Shown in pieces: positions 29,955 through 38,052 of a DNA stretch of 64,000 nucleotides. Origin of the DNA: an uncultured Granulosicoccaceae bacterium (GTDB taxonomy: Bacteria > Pseudomonadota > Gammaproteobacteria > Granulosicoccales > Granulosicoccaceae); assembly GCA_938006335.1 (NCBI GenBank), contig CALLMF010000022.1:1-64000 (forward strand). The letters run 5' to 3'. A program made the position numbers and the translations under genes. The notes under the pieces are model-generated. The model saw only the letters and a program-made list of their open reading frames with translations. It was not told the DNA's origin and made no database searches. The number at the start of each line of letters is the position of its first letter. The stretch's first letter is position 1.

Positions 29955-30617
29955 GTGATTCGTCTGGAAAACGTCACCAAACGCTACAAGACCGGGGCAG
30001 GCGTGCGCACGGTTCTCGATAGCGTCAACCTCGACTTTCCCAAGGGCCATAGTGTCGGTATTCTTGGTTTGAACGGTGCCGGCAAGTCGACGTTGGTCCG
30101 CATCATCGGTGACGCCGAGCCGCCGGATTCCGGGCGCGTGGTGCGTCAGGGTCGTGTGTCATGGCCACTGGGTTACACGGGGGGGTTCCAGGTGCAGCTC
30201 ACAGGGCGTGAAAACGCTCGCTTCGTGGCGCGAATCTACGGTGAGAGCCCTCGCTATGTCGAGGCCTTTGCCGAGGAGTTCTCCGAGCTTGGGAGCTACT
30301 TCGATGTGCCGCTGAAGAACTATTCGGCGGGTATGCGTGGGCGTTTTGCCTTTTCGGTGAGCCTGGCCTGCGACTTCGAGTACTACCTGGTTGATGAGGC
30401 GCTGGAGACCGGTGATGCCCGTTACAAGGAGAAATTTCGCCGGGCTTTTGACGAGCGTCGGGAGAATGCCTCGGTCATTCTGGTGTCGCACAACGAGCAG
30501 ACGGTGCGACGGAATTGCGATATGGCCGCAATCCTGCACGAAGGAAAGCTCGATTTGTACGAAGATCTCAAGGAAGCCATGCATCAGTACAAGTTCCTGC
30601 AGACCAAGGCCGCCTGA
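29955..30617 (+). CDS. kpsT: Capsule polysaccharide ABC exporter, ATPase (KpsT-like)
   Basis: A 220-residue ABC ATPase: Walker A GLNGAGKST, signature YSAGMRGR, Walker B YYLVDEAL and a switch His in VSHNEQT. Small size and the GRVSWPLGYTGGFQVQLTGREN block are typical of KpsT/CtrD. It energises export with KpsM. GTG 29955 has GAGG eight bases upstream; the longer reading overlaps kpsM. Confidence 0.93.
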   Translation: MIRLENVTKRYKTGAGVRTVLDSVNLDFPKGHSVGILGLNGAGKSTLVRIIGDAEPPDSGRVVRQGRVSWPLGYTGGFQVQLTGRENARFVARIYGESPRYVEAFAEEFSELGSYFDVPLKNYSAGMRGRFAFSVSLACDFEYYLVDEALETGDARYKEKFRRAFDERRENASVILVSHNEQTVRRNCDMAAILHEGKLDLYEDLKEAMHQYKFLQTKAA

Positions 30618-30620
30618 ACA

Positions 30621-31712
30621 ATGCGCCACATCTTCGGGAGTCTCGGCGTGGTCGTTGGTGTACCGACGCTGCTTGCCGTCATCTATTTCGGGCTGCTCGC
30701 CTCGGACGTGTACGTGTCCGAGTCCCGCTTTGCCATTCGCTCCGCCAAGTCCGGTGCGGCGGTAAGCGGCCTTGCGGCCATCCTGTCGTCACCCATCGTG
30801 TCCAGTTCCAGCAGCGAGTCCATGGTGGTGATCGACTATGCGCGTTCACAGGACATGCTCAAGAGTGTTTCCAGCGAACTTGACGTGCGCGCGCACTTCT
30901 CGCAGCCAGACGTCGACTGGCTTTCACGACTTGACGAGAATGCCTCGGAGGAAGAACTGCTCGAGCACTTCAATCAGCATGTGAGCCTGATCTCCGACAG
31001 TGCCAGTGGCGTGGTGACACTGAAGACGCGCGCCTATGAGCCGGAAGTGGCTCAGCAGCTCGGATCCCTGATCATTGATCTGAGCGAACGTCTGGTCAAC
31101 CAGATGTCAGCCCGCATGGAAGAGGATGCCTTGGCTACCGCTCGCTCGGAAGTGGAACGTGCGGCAGCAAAAGTGCGCGCTGCCAGCGATGTGCTGACCG
31201 AATTCCGTGACGATAATGTGTCGATCAATCCCGCAGCGGAGTCGAATGCGCTACTCAATATCGTCTCGGGTCTTGAAATGCAACTGGTCGAGACTCGCGC
31301 AACCCTGTCGGAAAAACTGTCCTACATGCGCCCGAGCGCACCGGAAGTGGTTGTGCTGCGCAATCGGATAAACGCGCTGGAACGACAGCTTTCCATCGAG
31401 AAGGGCAGGTTGAGCGGCACCGATTCGGGCACGGCGCTAAGCGGCCTCATTGAAAGCTACCAGCCATTGGTGCTGGAACAGGAAATTGCCCAACAGCAGT
31501 ATGCGTCGGCGCTGAGTTCCTTGGAGCTTGCGCGCATCGAGGCACAGCGCAAGAAGCAGTACGTCGTGACCTTCATTCGACCAAGCCTCCCGGATCAGGC
31601 ATTGGAGCCGCGACGCTTCAATCGCATCATGACCGTTGCGCTGTTCTCCTTCCTGATCTATCTGGTAGGTGGGCTGATGTGGTCGGCACTCAAGGATCAT
31701 ATCGGTCGATGA
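30621..31712 (+). CDS. kpsE: Capsule export inner-membrane protein (KpsE/CtrB-like)
   Basis: A 363-residue polysaccharide co-polymerase-like protein: an N-terminal membrane helix (VVVGVPTLLAVIYFGLLASDVYV), a large periplasmic coiled-coil part (RSEVERAAAKVRAASDVLTEF) and a C-terminal helix (FNRIMTVALFSFLIYLVGGLM). It bridges the ABC exporter with the outer-membrane KpsD channel. It starts 3 bp after kpsT and overlaps kpsD as ATGA. Confidence 0.9.
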   Translation: MRHIFGSLGVVVGVPTLLAVIYFGLLASDVYVSESRFAIRSAKSGAAVSGLAAILSSPIVSSSSSESMVVIDYARSQDMLKSVSSELDVRAHFSQPDVDWLSRLDENASEEELLEHFNQHVSLISDSASGVVTLKTRAYEPEVAQQLGSLIIDLSERLVNQMSARMEEDALATARSEVERAAAKVRAASDVLTEFRDDNVSINPAAESNALLNIVSGLEMQLVETRATLSEKLSYMRPSAPEVVVLRNRINALERQLSIEKGRLSGTDSGTALSGLIESYQPLVLEQEIAQQQYASALSSLELARIEAQRKKQYVVTFIRPSLPDQALEPRRFNRIMTVALFSFLIYLVGGLMWSALKDHIGR

Positions 31713-33406
31713 TGAACAAGGTATCGCTCATGTCTCCCGTTGACGCGTTGACCAGGCGCCTGCACATGATGCTGACGCGCGTGGCGCTGTCGGCGATTCT
31801 GATGGCGTGTTTTCCAGCCATGGCGCAGACCTTGGACCCGTCCAATGCCGCACCTGTGATGGAAGATCCGGCGGCGACTGCTGTGTTCGAGCAGTCCTCG
31901 CAGCGCAGGAGTGCTGACGGCTCTGTCTTGCCTTACGGCGCCAATCTGTTCAGTGGTGGCTTCAGCAACGATCGGGAAGATGGACTGAATCCCGACTACG
32001 TGTTGCAACCAGGAGATCGCGTCAGCGTGCGCATCTGGGGTGCAATAGAGTTCAACGAGAGTCTCGTGCTCGATCCTCAGGGCAATATCTTCCTGCCGTC
32101 AGTCGGCCCGATTGCCCTGGCAGGTACCCAGAACCGCAATCTCAACGAGCGGGTGCGACAGGCCGTGTCGACAGTCTTTACCGACAATGTACGGGTGTAC
32201 ACCAGTCTGGACGGATCACAGCCGGTAGCTGTCTTCGTGACCGGTGCGGTCGAACAGCCGGGGCGGTTTGCCGGCATTCCATCCAATTCGGTGTTGCACT
32301 TCATCGACCGCGCTGGTGGGATCGATGCAGATCGAGGCAGCTATCGTGACATTCGCATCCTGCGAGCAGGCAGTGTGCTTGCCACTGTCGATCTCTATGA
32401 TTTTCTGCAGAACGGGCAGCTCAAGCAGGTTCAGTTTCAGGACGGTGACACCGTTCTGGTCGCCCCTCGTGGTCCCTCTGTCGAGGTCACCGGAGAGGTA
32501 GGTAATGCAGCCAGGTTCGAACTGACACCCGGTGGGTTTACCGGCGCGGACATCGCGGCGCTTGCGCGTTTGCAGCCTGGCGTGACCCATGCGGGTTTGT
32601 CCGGTACCCGCGCAGGTGAGATGTGGTCGGTGTATCTGCCGGTTGAGGAGTTCATGCAGCAGGCACTGTCCAACGGTGACACGGTCAGCTTTCGAAGCGA
32701 TCAACGCGAGCGTGTGATCGTGGTGGAAGTCGAGGGTTCCTACATTGGGCCTTCGCGTTACGCACTGCCACAAGATGCGCGCTTGCAGGAGCTACTCGAT
32801 CTCATTGAGGTCGATCCGGTACTCGCGGATATCAGTTCGATCTCCATTCGCCGTCCAAGTATCGCTGCGCGCCAGAAAGAGGCTTTGCGCGAAAGCCTGC
32901 AACGGCTTGAGGCGCGATACCTCACAGCCAATTCACAGACCGATGGAGAGGCCGCGATTCGAGCACAGGAAGCGGAGCTGATCGGTCGCTTTGTTGCCAG
33001 TGCCAAGAGCGTCGAGCCGAGTGGTCGGCTTGTTGTCGCACAGGGCGAAGGAGTTGCCAACGTGCAGTTGCAAGCGGGAGATGTGATCACGATTCCGCGC
33101 CATAGTGAGTCTGTGCTGCTCAGCGGTGAAGTGCTGGTCTCGCAGGCGATTCTTGCTCAACCCGGCTTGCGTGCACGGGACTACATAGCAGCAGCCGGTG
33201 GCTTTGCGGAGCAGGCCCTAGAGAAGCGCGTGGTCGTGGTTCACGCCAATGGTGAGGTAGAAAGTGGTGAAAACCCGCGAGTACGGGCCGGAGACGAAAT
33301 TATCGTCCTGCCGAAGGTACCGGTCAAGAACCTGCAGATCGCGGCGACGATCGTGGATATTCTCTACAAGGTGGCGATCGCGGCATCGGTTGCCTTGGCG
33401 CTTTAG
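31709..33406 (+). CDS. kpsD: Capsule polysaccharide export outer-membrane/periplasmic protein (KpsD/Wza family)
   Basis: About 565 residues with a signal sequence (ILMACFPAMAQ, signal peptidase I site after AMA; the LMAC could alternatively be a weak lipobox). The Poly_export domain appears at NPDYVLQPGDRVSVRIWGAIEF and several SLBB-type beta-grasp repeats follow (VFVTGAVEQPGRF; VLLSGEVLVSQAILAQPG). A hydrophobic C terminus (IVDILYKVAIAASVALAL) resembles KpsD of group 2 capsules. It carries polysaccharide through the periplasm and outer membrane. ATG 31709 overlaps the kpsE stop. Confidence 0.9.
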   Translation: MMNKVSLMSPVDALTRRLHMMLTRVALSAILMACFPAMAQTLDPSNAAPVMEDPAATAVFEQSSQRRSADGSVLPYGANLFSGGFSNDREDGLNPDYVLQPGDRVSVRIWGAIEFNESLVLDPQGNIFLPSVGPIALAGTQNRNLNERVRQAVSTVFTDNVRVYTSLDGSQPVAVFVTGAVEQPGRFAGIPSNSVLHFIDRAGGIDADRGSYRDIRILRAGSVLATVDLYDFLQNGQLKQVQFQDGDTVLVAPRGPSVEVTGEVGNAARFELTPGGFTGADIAALARLQPGVTHAGLSGTRAGEMWSVYLPVEEFMQQALSNGDTVSFRSDQRERVIVVEVEGSYIGPSRYALPQDARLQELLDLIEVDPVLADISSISIRRPSIAARQKEALRESLQRLEARYLTANSQTDGEAAIRAQEAELIGRFVASAKSVEPSGRLVVAQGEGVANVQLQAGDVITIPRHSESVLLSGEVLVSQAILAQPGLRARDYIAAAGGFAEQALEKRVVVVHANGEVESGENPRVRAGDEIIVLPKVPVKNLQIAATIVDILYKVAIAASVALAL

Positions 33407-33502
33407 TGGTCGGTCCACAACCATGTGGGCAGACCAGTGGCCATGCGCGTCAATAGCCCGCGGCGCTGGCACAAGGAGTGCTTCCCACCAGGTATCCGTT
33501 GT

Positions 33503-35011
33503 ATGAATCCGATTGCCATGGGCGCACACGCTGCTTCTGTCGAACAAACGGCCAATTCACTGGCTGCGGCACCCGATGCCACGTCTCGCGGCTCGGCGTC
33601 AGACCAGTTGCGAACTGACGATGGTTTTGTTGCCTTGCGCAAGAAGGTCGCTGATGCCGCGCTGAGTGACGCGCGCGAAGCCTTGTCCAAAGGCGACCTG
33701 GACTCAGCGAAAGCTGCGTTCATCGCTGCTCTGGAGGCCCACCCTGGACAAATGAGTGTGTATCGGGAAATCGGATCCTGTCTGTCCGGATTGGGTCTGA
33801 CATCCTGGGCAGAGCATTGTTTCCGAGGCGTGTTGCCAGAGTCCGTAGCGACAGACTGGTTCGGAGGGGACTTCGATTGCGCGGAGCCGCGTCAGCGCGG
33901 CGCAGAGACAAGCTCGAGCGACAAGAACACCGTCTGGTCGAAAGAGGCCATCCGCGTGCGCGTACATGAGCCGTGCCCGCGGCCGCTGCGTAAGCCCGGA
34001 GGCATCGTGCCGCCCACGGACCGAATGTTCAGACCGGCACGAATGACAGCAACCGAAGCGCTGGTTGATAGCGCACCGGGTGGCTCGCTCTGGTTTGATG
34101 GATTCAATCGAGTGGTGCTTGATCGGGATGGAAAGTCACTCGATCGGCATACGCGTGGTAACCCTGCTGTGGTTCGTCATGTGATGCAAACTGCTCAGCC
34201 GATGCACGTGCCCGGGCGCGTATTTTTTGTCGGCAACCGCGGTTACAGCAACTACTACCACTGGATGTTTGACATCCTGCCGTCGATTGATCTGTTTCGC
34301 AATGCGGGATATACCTTCAACGAGAACGATCACATTGCCGTCTATACCAGTGCGAGCCGCTTTCAGAAAGCAGCGCTTCGGCACCTGGGGTTTCCCGAGG
34401 AGCGGGTAGTCGAGCTTGGCGGTACCACGCCGTGGATCGAGGCCGACGAAATGGTGGTTCCCTACTACGCCAATTCGATGGCCATGGCGATGGGCGAGTG
34501 GGTGCCGCGTTTCCTTAAATCCTTGTTCATCGATCAGGCCCCTGCAGGAGTAGGGGACAAGGTACCGTCAGCAGATAAACTGTACTTGTCACGGACTTCC
34601 ACCGCCAGAAATGGACGTTCCATTGGTAACGAAGCCGAACTGATTCGTCATCTGGAGCAGCGTGGATTCACGACGGTGTATCCGGAAGACTATTCCGTTT
34701 TCGAGCAGGCAGCACTCTTTTCCCAAGCCAAGGTCGTACTGGCCGCGCATGGCGCTGGTCTTACCAACATCACGTTTTGCGCACCCGGGACCCGTGTTAT
34801 CGAGCTTTACGGAGACTTCATGCAGCCCTGCTACTGGGTAGTCAGTGATCTTTGTGAGCTCGATTACTACAACCATTACTGTGGACGTAGTGAAGAGATG
34901 GTGGACTACTACGACCGCAGCCACGAGAACCTGCATCAGCTGATGCAAACCGGATTCTCGGTTGACATGAAGGAGCTTGACGAACTGCTGGCTGAGGCAG
35001 GGTGTCACTAG
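33503..35011 (+). CDS. GT61-family glycosyltransferase with TPR-like N terminus (copy 1)
   Basis: About 502 residues from ATG 33503 (an in-frame ATG at 33443 is possible). Residues ~45-115 form a helical, TPR-like pair (ALSKGDLDSAKAAFIAALEAHPG). The GT61 domain follows with GRVFFVGNRGYSNYYHWMF, KLYLSRTSTARNGRSI and VLAAHGAGLTNITFCAPGT near the end. It likely adds a sugar to the capsule repeat; xylose is possible given the UDP-xylose synthase in the locus. It closely resembles the protein at 38053-39489 in order of domains and in motif wording, suggesting duplication. Confidence 0.83.
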   Translation: MNPIAMGAHAASVEQTANSLAAAPDATSRGSASDQLRTDDGFVALRKKVADAALSDAREALSKGDLDSAKAAFIAALEAHPGQMSVYREIGSCLSGLGLTSWAEHCFRGVLPESVATDWFGGDFDCAEPRQRGAETSSSDKNTVWSKEAIRVRVHEPCPRPLRKPGGIVPPTDRMFRPARMTATEALVDSAPGGSLWFDGFNRVVLDRDGKSLDRHTRGNPAVVRHVMQTAQPMHVPGRVFFVGNRGYSNYYHWMFDILPSIDLFRNAGYTFNENDHIAVYTSASRFQKAALRHLGFPEERVVELGGTTPWIEADEMVVPYYANSMAMAMGEWVPRFLKSLFIDQAPAGVGDKVPSADKLYLSRTSTARNGRSIGNEAELIRHLEQRGFTTVYPEDYSVFEQAALFSQAKVVLAAHGAGLTNITFCAPGTRVIELYGDFMQPCYWVVSDLCELDYYNHYCGRSEEMVDYYDRSHENLHQLMQTGFSVDMKELDELLAEAGCH

Positions 35012-35015
35012 GTCA

Positions 35016-36062
35016 ATGGGTATGCCGGACACTGCACGGAACTCAAGTGAGTACACCAGCGCGGAGGGTGCTGTGTTCGAGCAGCGTGCGAAGCGCGTAC
35101 TGTTCTTTGGTTTCAGCGTAACCGAGCAACCCGGATACGTACCCGCATTGAAAGGAATGCTCGGTGAGCGTGAGATCGAGATCGAAAGTCGAGCCATTGG
35201 TGGGATCAACCTCTGCAGCCTTCCGTACATGCACTCGGTCCTCGAATACGAGTGCTACGACCATGTGGTGTTTGAAGTAACAACCTGTCGTCGTTACGCC
35301 GAAGACAACCCTGGTGTTTATGGTGATCCCTTGAAAGAGATCATTGATCAGGTAAGGGCGAGGGGTGCAGAACCGTCCTTCATACATCTGTTTCGAAAGG
35401 GCGTCGACTATTCGCACGACCACATGTTGGATTCAGCAGCGGCCATCTGTGCGGAACGCGATGTCCGGTACCTGAATCTGGTACCGCAGATGGTCGAGTT
35501 CGAGCGGGCTGGTCTGCTCTATCGATTCTTGCGTGATGGCATTCATTCCACCGAAGAGGGTGCTGCACACTATGCGCAAGCGGTACTGCCGTTTCTGGAC
35601 CTGCTCCTCGACGACGGTCGTGATGTGAGACAGCCTGGTGAGCCTGATCCAGCTCCATCGCGCGCACTTGTGCCGATCGACAAGCTGGTTGGTGGACACG
35701 ACTTTTCCAGCTTCAAGCGCGGCAATCTGGTCATGCCGGTGTGCACGATCCCAGGCGGTGAGAGCCTGTCGATCGACATCCCGGCAGGCTATGCACTGGA
35801 AGGATTGATCTATCTGCGAACGCCGCAGGCCGGGCTGATGGAAGTTGATCTCGGCGAGCAAGGCACTCGGCGGGTGCATGCCTTCGATCAACACTCGTAC
35901 TACCGCCGTTATTCGACATGGACGGTGCCAGCCTGTACGACGCCATCGATCACCATCACACAAAGACCGGAGATGCCGGAGGTTGAACTCGTCAAGGGTG
36001 AGTGCGATCCGGGCGAGCGGCTTGGTGAAGTATGCGGTCTATTTCTATCAGCGGGTAGCTGA
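35016..36062 (+). CDS. SGNH-hydrolase-like protein with C-terminal beta domain
   Basis: About 348 residues. The N-terminal ~200 residues look like an SGNH/GDSL fold: VLFFGFSVTEQPGY carries the likely nucleophile Ser and FLRDGIHSTEEGAAHYAQ has the catalytic Asp-x-x-His. The C-terminal ~120 residues are beta-rich (GGESLSIDIPAGYALEGLIYLR) and unnamed. No signal peptide is visible, so a cytoplasmic role modifying sugars, such as acetyl transfer or removal, is suggested. It starts 4 bp after the GT61 gene and is convergent with the secreted repeat protein. Confidence 0.7.
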   Translation: MGMPDTARNSSEYTSAEGAVFEQRAKRVLFFGFSVTEQPGYVPALKGMLGEREIEIESRAIGGINLCSLPYMHSVLEYECYDHVVFEVTTCRRYAEDNPGVYGDPLKEIIDQVRARGAEPSFIHLFRKGVDYSHDHMLDSAAAICAERDVRYLNLVPQMVEFERAGLLYRFLRDGIHSTEEGAAHYAQAVLPFLDLLLDDGRDVRQPGEPDPAPSRALVPIDKLVGGHDFSSFKRGNLVMPVCTIPGGESLSIDIPAGYALEGLIYLRTPQAGLMEVDLGEQGTRRVHAFDQHSYYRRYSTWTVPACTTPSITITQRPEMPEVELVKGECDPGERLGEVCGLFLSAGS

Positions 36063-36076
36063 CACCGGCGTTCGAG

Positions 36077-37753
36077 CTAGCGTCGCGCTTTGCGTCGACG
36101 CCATCCCAGCACGGTCAGTGGTAGCAGCAACCAGAACGACGCAGCACCCGAGTCAGAAGACTTGGCACTGGGTTCCTCATCGTTCGGCTCGGGGGTCACC
36201 ACCACGGGATCCACGGGTGGTACTTCTGGTTCAGGAGTCTGCAGTGCTGCGTATTGATCACAAAACGTTGAGTCCCCGGTCAGGCGAAGTCGTGGGCCTT
36301 GGCCCTTGCTCTCGGAAGACGCCAGGGTGAGTCCGTTGCCCGGCTCGTTCTGCAGCACCAGCGTGAAGATTTCGTTCTGCAAGGAACCCGCATCGATGAA
36401 GCTCTCGTAACGGGTGTCCTCTTCCCAGTCGGCAAGCGCGGTGCCGAGGCTGACGACCGAGTAGGGAGGGTTGTCGTCGAGGCTGTACGACGCCCAGTCG
36501 CTGTGCGAGCCAAGCTGCATGTCAAACTCGCCATTACCGCCCGAGGTGGTTGAGTAAACGAGACTCGTGTATACGGGAGTAGGAACGTCAGACAGGTCGA
36601 ACTTGAGCAGGGCGCGTCGCCCGTAGCCCGCAATCTGCAGTTCGCTGCTGTTTGCAAAGCTGATGTCGGTTTCATGGATGTCGTCCAGCGGGGCCAGCTC
36701 CACGCTGTTGGCCACACACTCACCCGCACCGCGCTCGCCGGATTCGCCTTCGTCGTCGACGAGGAATGCGTTGACCGGTTCTATCGGGGGTTCGCCTCCG
36801 ATATCGCTGCCGTCGCTTGACCCGTCGCTTGACCCGTCGGTAGTGCCATCGGTAGTGCCGTCGGTAGTGCCATCGCTCGCACCGTCGTCAGTTCCATCAG
36901 TGGTGCCATCGGTGCTGCCGTCCGTTGCGCCGTCGTCGGCTCCGTCAGCAGTGCCATCGGTCGCGCCGTCGTCGGCTCCGTCAGCAGTGCCATCGGTCGC
37001 GCCATCGTCGGCTCCGTCAGTAGTGCCGTCGGTCGAACCATCAGCCGTCCCGCCAGTATCTGCGTCGGTTGTGCCGTCAGCGGTACCGTCGGTACTGCCG
37101 CCCGTTGTGCCGTCGTCACCGTCGTCAGGAACGGCTTCCGATATCGGCAGGGACTCCAGCATGTTGGTGCCTGTGCCGCGATCTTCGTAGCGAACGATCG
37201 CGACACGGTCGATCGCGTGTCCGAACGAGCGACCGCTCACCTCAACGGTGTGTGTGCCCGCTTCAAAGAACTGCCGCAGTGGCCTTCCCACGCCGTCGAC
37301 CGTCTTGGTTGCCCAGGACCAGGTGTCGACATCGTTCATGTAGGCCTTTGTCCAGCCGTCGAGCGGTTCTTCGTCGACAATATCGCTGCCACCGATCAGG
37401 CGCGCCCACGAGTCATTGTGTTCGGTGTCGAGCTCTCCGAATGTGATACGGCTGCGCCAGAAGAGTTGATAGTTTCCTGCTTCTTCGACGGTGAATCGGA
37501 AGCTCAAGGCGCCATTGCCCGCGTCGCGCTTGTGGTAGTAGTTATCACCATCCCAGCGTAGATATCCATCGCCGGAGTAGTCGCCGATTTCGGTTTCCAG
37601 CACCCAGCCGTCAACCAGCGTGGCAGATTCCATTTCGAATGCGATCGCGCCATTCGATTCGAGGTATCGGTACCCGTCCTGAGCGAAGGCGACTGTCGAG
37701 GTGCCTATCAGAAGAGTGATGGAGAGACCGAGAGTTCGGACAGAAGATGACAT
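36077..37753 (-). CDS. Secreted repeat protein with two carbohydrate-binding-like domains and a C-terminal sorting tail
   Basis: A 558-residue protein with a signal peptide (STVAFAQDG). Residues ~20-170 resemble a carbohydrate-binding beta-sandwich (AIAFEMESATLVDGWVLETE, GNYQLFWRSR). About 110 residues of Asp/Gly/Thr/Ser low-complexity sequence follow. A second beta domain (RRALLKFDLSDVPTP, LVLQNEPGNGLTLASSE) resembles DNRLRE/CBM96-type modules. The end is SGAASFWLLLPLTVLGWRRRKARR: small residues, one hydrophobic helix, then Arg/Lys, the form of GlyGly-CTERM-like sorting signals. It is the only gene on the minus strand in the first part of the locus, and is probably a cell-surface glycan-binding protein. 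Confidence 0.75.
   Translation of the reverse strand: MSSSVRTLGLSITLLIGTSTVAFAQDGYRYLESNGAIAFEMESATLVDGWVLETEIGDYSGDGYLRWDGDNYYHKRDAGNGALSFRFTVEEAGNYQLFWRSRITFGELDTEHNDSWARLIGGSDIVDEEPLDGWTKAYMNDVDTWSWATKTVDGVGRPLRQFFEAGTHTVEVSGRSFGHAIDRVAIVRYEDRGTGTNMLESLPISEAVPDDGDDGTTGGSTDGTADGTTDADTGGTADGSTDGTTDGADDGATDGTADGADDGATDGTADGADDGATDGSTDGTTDGTDDGASDGTTDGTTDGTTDGSSDGSSDGSDIGGEPPIEPVNAFLVDDEGESGERGAGECVANSVELAPLDDIHETDISFANSSELQIAGYGRRALLKFDLSDVPTPVYTSLVYSTTSGGNGEFDMQLGSHSDWASYSLDDNPPYSVVSLGTALADWEEDTRYESFIDAGSLQNEIFTLVLQNEPGNGLTLASSESKGQGPRLRLTGDSTFCDQYAALQTPEPEVPPVDPVVVTPEPNDEEPSAKSSDSGAASFWLLLPLTVLGWRRRKARR
36800..37130 (-). repeat. Asp/Gly/Thr-coding tandem repeat tract
   Basis: Low-complexity tract within the secreted protein. 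At 36927-36962 and 36963-36998 there are two identical 36-bp units encoding ADDGATDGTADG-type residues, and a third, degenerate unit follows to about 37028. The remainder is shorter TDG/SDG variation. Such tracts change length by slippage or recombination and remain in frame because each unit is a multiple of three. Confidence 0.85.
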
Positions 37754-38052
37754 GCGGTGCCGTTCCAAGCGTGGGTGCGAGCGTGTCGCGAAGAAAACTG
37801 CCGCTCACGTACAAGGCGGGTATCGGCGGTTTCCCCGTCGGATGGAAGTAAAGTGCAGCTTCAATCTCCCGAAAACTGATCGAGTGGGCGTTTGTGGCGT
37901 GAACCAGACACGCTCTGGTGGAACAGAAAGTGCTCCCGACCCTTGGGGAGATCCAGGAGCCTGAGATTCAATGACGCTGTCAACACACCGACGCTTGTCG
38001 AGTCTGGTGCTGGGTCGTGCCTGTACCGATCCGTACCTGGACTGTTGAGATA
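37754..38052. other. Divergent intergenic region, possible structured leader
   Basis: About 300 bp between the secreted repeat protein and the second TPR-GT61 gene. No convincing gene was found. At 37912-37960 (plus strand) a nested structure can form: outer GCTCTGG with CCAGGAGC (one bulge) and inner CTCCC with GGGAG. It could be a leader for the downstream glycosyltransferase. No familiar riboswitch was recognised. Confidence 0.3.
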
